From Desertimonas sp963772825 (GTDB lineage: Bacteria; Actinomycetota; Acidimicrobiia; Acidimicrobiales; Ilumatobacteraceae): DNA of 64,000 nucleotides. Of this stretch, positions 61,713 to 64,000 are shown in pieces. A program made the translations under genes and the position numbers. Within the stretch, counting starts at the first letter, position 1; each line of letters opens with the position of its first letter. The notes beneath the pieces are model-generated. The model searched no databases. It saw nothing but the letters and a program-made list of their open reading frames with translations, and had not been told where the DNA came from. The DNA lies in NCBI GenBank assembly GCA_963772825.1, contig CAVYYX010000009.1:62001-126000 (forward strand). The letters run 5' to 3'.

Positions 61713-62510
61713 TCAGCTGCTGGGGATCAGGTCAGCGATGTCGATGCCGCACGTCTCGAGCACGGAGATCACCGACGCCTCCATATCGTTGGGATCGAGG
61801 TCTGCGGCGTTGTCGAGGAGGCACTGCGTCCTGCGTATCGTCGAGGACGATTCCCTGGGCGTCGAAGCTGCTCGAGGAGCAGGTCGACCATCGGGTTGCC
61901 CGACGAACCGGCCGTTGTCGCCTGGCGCCTCGGCGACAGTCGTCGTGCTCTCGGCGGTGGTGGCACCTGACTGTTCGTGGAGAGCGACGATGGCGTCGAG
62001 GATCAACAACGGTCCGACGCCACACCCGATGAAGACCGCCTCGGCGGACTGGTCGTCGGTCGGGGAAGGGGCCGTGGCCTCTCCCTCCACGAGGCAGTCC
62101 ACGGTTGCCTCGTCGAGGCCCATGATCTCGAACACGGTCGCGAGCGTGGCGGCGTCGAGCGTGCCGGGCGGCACCGGCGCATCCGACGCCACGACGACGT
62201 CGGACGCCACGGTCGTCGTCGGTGCAACCCCCTGTCCGATCTGCATCAGCTGCTCCAGGGAGATTCCGCACTCGGCGAAGATGTCCGTCAGCGCAGCAAG
62301 GTCGGACATGTCGATCGACCCGGCGTTCGAGCCGATGCAAAGCAGCTGGTCCTGGGTGATACCGGCGTCGGCGAAGATGTCCATCCCGGGGGCGAGGGTC
62401 GTCGACGGAGTGGCCGGCGAGCCGCTCGACTCGGCGGCAAAGGCGGCTCCCCCAGCGAGGCCGACAATGGCCATCGCGGCGACGGACGAGGCGATCAGGG
62501 TGTTGCGCAT
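61713..62510 (-). CDS. Secreted protein of unknown function with repeated Cys-rich helical units
   Basis: 265 residues in the open frame. Signal peptide MRNTLIASSVAAMAIVGLAG...AFAAESSG. Three similar units of about 35-40 residues: ITQDQLLCIGSNAGSIDMSD...DIFAECGISLEQL, VFEIMGLDEATVDCLVEGEA..., and QCLLDNAADLDPNDMEASVI...ETCGIDIADL, each with two Cys. Between about 61820 and 61910 the sequence makes better protein sense with three compensating frame changes (NPMVDLLLEQ, then DAQGIVLDDTQ), so this part is doubtful. Not recognised. Confidence 0.72.
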   Translation of the reverse strand: MRNTLIASSVAAMAIVGLAGGAAFAAESSGSPATPSTTLAPGMDIFADAGITQDQLLCIGSNAGSIDMSDLAALTDIFAECGISLEQLMQIGQGVAPTTTVASDVVVASDAPVPPGTLDAATLATVFEIMGLDEATVDCLVEGEATAPSPTDDQSAEAVFIGCGVGPLLILDAIVALHEQSGATTAESTTTVAEAPGDNGRFVGQPDGRPAPRAASTPRESSSTIRRTQCLLDNAADLDPNDMEASVISVLETCGIDIADLIPSS

Positions 62511-62534
62511 GTCGGCGAACGTAGTACGTCGCTG

Positions 62535-62597
62535 GTTGGAGTGCTACGTGACGGGTTTTCAGGCAGGTGGCACTCCAGTGACAGCAAACACTCCAAC
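62535..62597. repeat. Palindromic repeat family B, copy 3 (shortened)
   Basis: Left arm GTTGGAGTG, right arms GGCACTCCAG and AAACACTCCAAC. It lacks the left inner stretch of the other copies. It lies between the divergent secreted protein and aminotransferase genes. Confidence 0.75.
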
Positions 62598-62659
62598 CGC
62601 ATTGTGCGATCACAATCCTCGTTCTGTACCACGGTCTCCAGATCGAATAGCCTGGGGCG

Positions 62660-64000
62660 GTGACCTCCACCGCCTATCGCGACGACCGCGCCCACGTGTT
62701 CCACTCCTGGTCGGCGCAAGCGCTGCTCGACCCCGTCGTCGTCGCCGGGGCGCTCGGCTCGCGGTTCTGGGACGAGGGCGGTCGAACCTGGCTCGACTTC
62801 TCCAGCCAGCTCGTCAACGTGAACATCGGCCACCAGCACCCCAAGCTCGTGGCGGCGATCAAGGAGCAGGCCGACAAGCTGTGCACGGTCGCCCCGATCC
62901 ACGCCAACGACGCGCGCAGCGAGGCGGCCCGGCTGATCGCCGAGCTGGCGCCGGGCGACCTCGACAAGGTGTTCTTCACCAACGGCGGTGCCGAGGCCAC
63001 CGAAAACGCCATCCGCATGGCGCGCGGCCACACCGGACGGCACAAGGTGCTGACGACGTATCGCAGCTACCACGGTTCGACCGGCGGGGCGATCACGATG
63101 ACCGGCGATCCACGCCGCTGGGCGAGCGAGCCCGGGCTGCCCGGGATCGTCAAGTTCTGGGGTCCGTACACCTACCGGTCGGCGTTCCACGCCGCCGACG
63201 ACGCCGAAGAAGGCGAGCGGGCACTCGCCCACCTCGCCGACGTGATCATGGTCGAAGGCGCCCACACGATCGCCGCCATCGTGTTGGAGACCGTCGTCGG
63301 GACGAACGGGATCCTCGTGCCGCCCGACGGCTACCTCGCCGGGGTGCGGGCGCTGTGCGACGAGCACGGCATCGTGATGATCGCCGACGAGGTGATGGCC
63401 GGGTTCGGGCGCTGCGGCGAGTGGTTCGCCGTCGACCGATGGGGTGTCGCCCCCGACCTCATCGCCTTCGCCAAGGGGGTCAACTCCGGGTACGTACCGC
63501 TCGGCGGCGTGATCATCAGCGAGCGGATCGCCGAGACGTTCGCGACGCGGGCGTACCAGGGCGGGCTGACCTACTCGGGACATCCGCTGGCGTGCGCCTC
63601 GGCGGTGGCCAGCATCAACATCTTCAAGGAAGAGGGGATCATCGAGCACGCCCGGCACCTCGGCACCGACATCGTCGGACCGGCGCTCGCCGAGATGGCC
63701 GAGCGTCATCCCTCCGTGGGCGACGTTCGTGGACTCGGCGTGTTCTGGGCGATCGAGCTCGTCCGCGACCGGGCGACCCGCGAGCCGCTCGTCCCGTACA
63801 ACGCCTCCGGCCCGGCCAACGCCCCGATGGCCGAGTTCGCCGGGGCCTGCAAGGACCGCGGCCTCTGGCCGTTCGTTCACTTCAACCGCACCCATGTCGT
63901 GCCGCCGATCACGATCAGCGACGACGAGATGCGGGAGGGCTTGGCGATCATCGACGAGGCGCTCACCATCGCCGACAAGCACACCGCTCAAGCCTCTGTG
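62660..64000 (+). CDS. Class III aminotransferase (3' end outside window)
   Basis: 447 codons visible from GTG 62660; no stop before the window end. PLP fold: NVNIGHQHPKLVAAIKEQAD, VFFTNGGAEATENAIRMARG, KVLTTYRSYHGSTGGAITMT, IVMIADEVMAGFGRCGEWFA, and the PLP Lys near 272 in IAFAKGVNSGYVPLGGVII. It resembles taurine/omega-amino-acid:pyruvate aminotransferases that move an amino group to pyruvate. The stretch WPFVHFNRTHVVPPITISDD near the end fits this group. Possible start-site neighbours are only repeat B upstream. Confidence 0.9.
   Translation, partial: MTSTAYRDDRAHVFHSWSAQALLDPVVVAGALGSRFWDEGGRTWLDFSSQLVNVNIGHQHPKLVAAIKEQADKLCTVAPIHANDARSEAARLIAELAPGDLDKVFFTNGGAEATENAIRMARGHTGRHKVLTTYRSYHGSTGGAITMTGDPRRWASEPGLPGIVKFWGPYTYRSAFHAADDAEEGERALAHLADVIMVEGAHTIAAIVLETVVGTNGILVPPDGYLAGVRALCDEHGIVMIADEVMAGFGRCGEWFAVDRWGVAPDLIAFAKGVNSGYVPLGGVIISERIAETFATRAYQGGLTYSGHPLACASAVASINIFKEEGIIEHARHLGTDIVGPALAEMAERHPSVGDVRGLGVFWAIELVRDRATREPLVPYNASGPANAPMAEFAGACKDRGLWPFVHFNRTHVVPPITISDDEMREGLAIIDEALTIADKHTAQASV

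Overview
The window is GC-rich (roughly two-thirds G+C), densely coded on both strands and rich in GTG starts and stop/start overlaps. Secreted proteins carry Gram-positive-type features: an LPATG sortase anchor, a lipobox lipoprotein and LacI-controlled ABC sugar importers. Together with a 3Fe-4S ferredoxin, many acyl-CoA enzymes and ethylmalonyl-CoA-type genes, this points to a free-living, heterotrophic actinobacterium. Acidimicrobiia (Ilumatobacter-like) is my best guess, but it is an inference. No phage, insertion sequence, CRISPR array, rRNA or tRNA was seen.

Layout. (1) 1-4470: LacI repressor end, sugar-binding protein, two permeases and a GH130 phosphorylase. (2) 4554-9387, minus: nucleoside/BMP-type ABC importer. 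(3) 9405-14187: small Cys protein, HxlR regulator with divergent MFS, and DHA2 efflux pump divergent from its TetR with a clear operator. (4) 14439-17536, minus: ferredoxin, stand-alone SufB, very short P450-like protein and VOC protein. (5) 17599-25981: S9 peptidase, then a LacI-regulated alpha-glucoside operon (GH13, binding protein, two permeases). (6) 26157-32217, minus: MauE-like protein, metallo-hydrolase, two HpcH/HpaI lyases, MutY, a thrombospondin-type-3 Ca-binding protein and a MaoC hydratase. (7) 32314-41811: a cluster of four ATP-grasp ligases, two esterases and a GCS2 ligase fused to CBS domains. This is the most system-like and least explained part. (8) 41866-49176, minus: beta-lactamase-fold hydrolase, YbhN-type membrane protein, acyl-CoA-dehydrogenase-like flavoproteins, a hydrolase that has lost its catalytic residues, and a selenium-binding-type protein. 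(9) 49359-53889: TetR with two palindromic operators, a hydrolase-glycosyltransferase fusion and two paralogous hydrolases. (10) 53837-58892: nitrite assimilation set (cobA, siroheme reductase, NirC-type channel, HemD-winged helix regulator). (11) 59021-64000: methylsuccinyl-CoA dehydrogenase, acidic lipoprotein, HAD phosphatase, secreted protein and a class III aminotransferase cut by the window end.

Metabolic theme: Mcd-like (59 kb), mesaconyl-CoA hydratase-like (32 kb) and two malyl-CoA-lyase-like genes (28 kb) together suggest an ethylmalonyl-CoA pathway scattered over the region.

A second theme is several families of small palindromic repeats. Two families sit exactly at gene ends and supply the stop codons of four genes. 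Another small repeat ends directly on start codons and carries a purine-rich ribosome-binding-site-like stretch. Several genes carry single-base frameshifts, some next to runs of four C; sequencing error is the simplest explanation for many of them.
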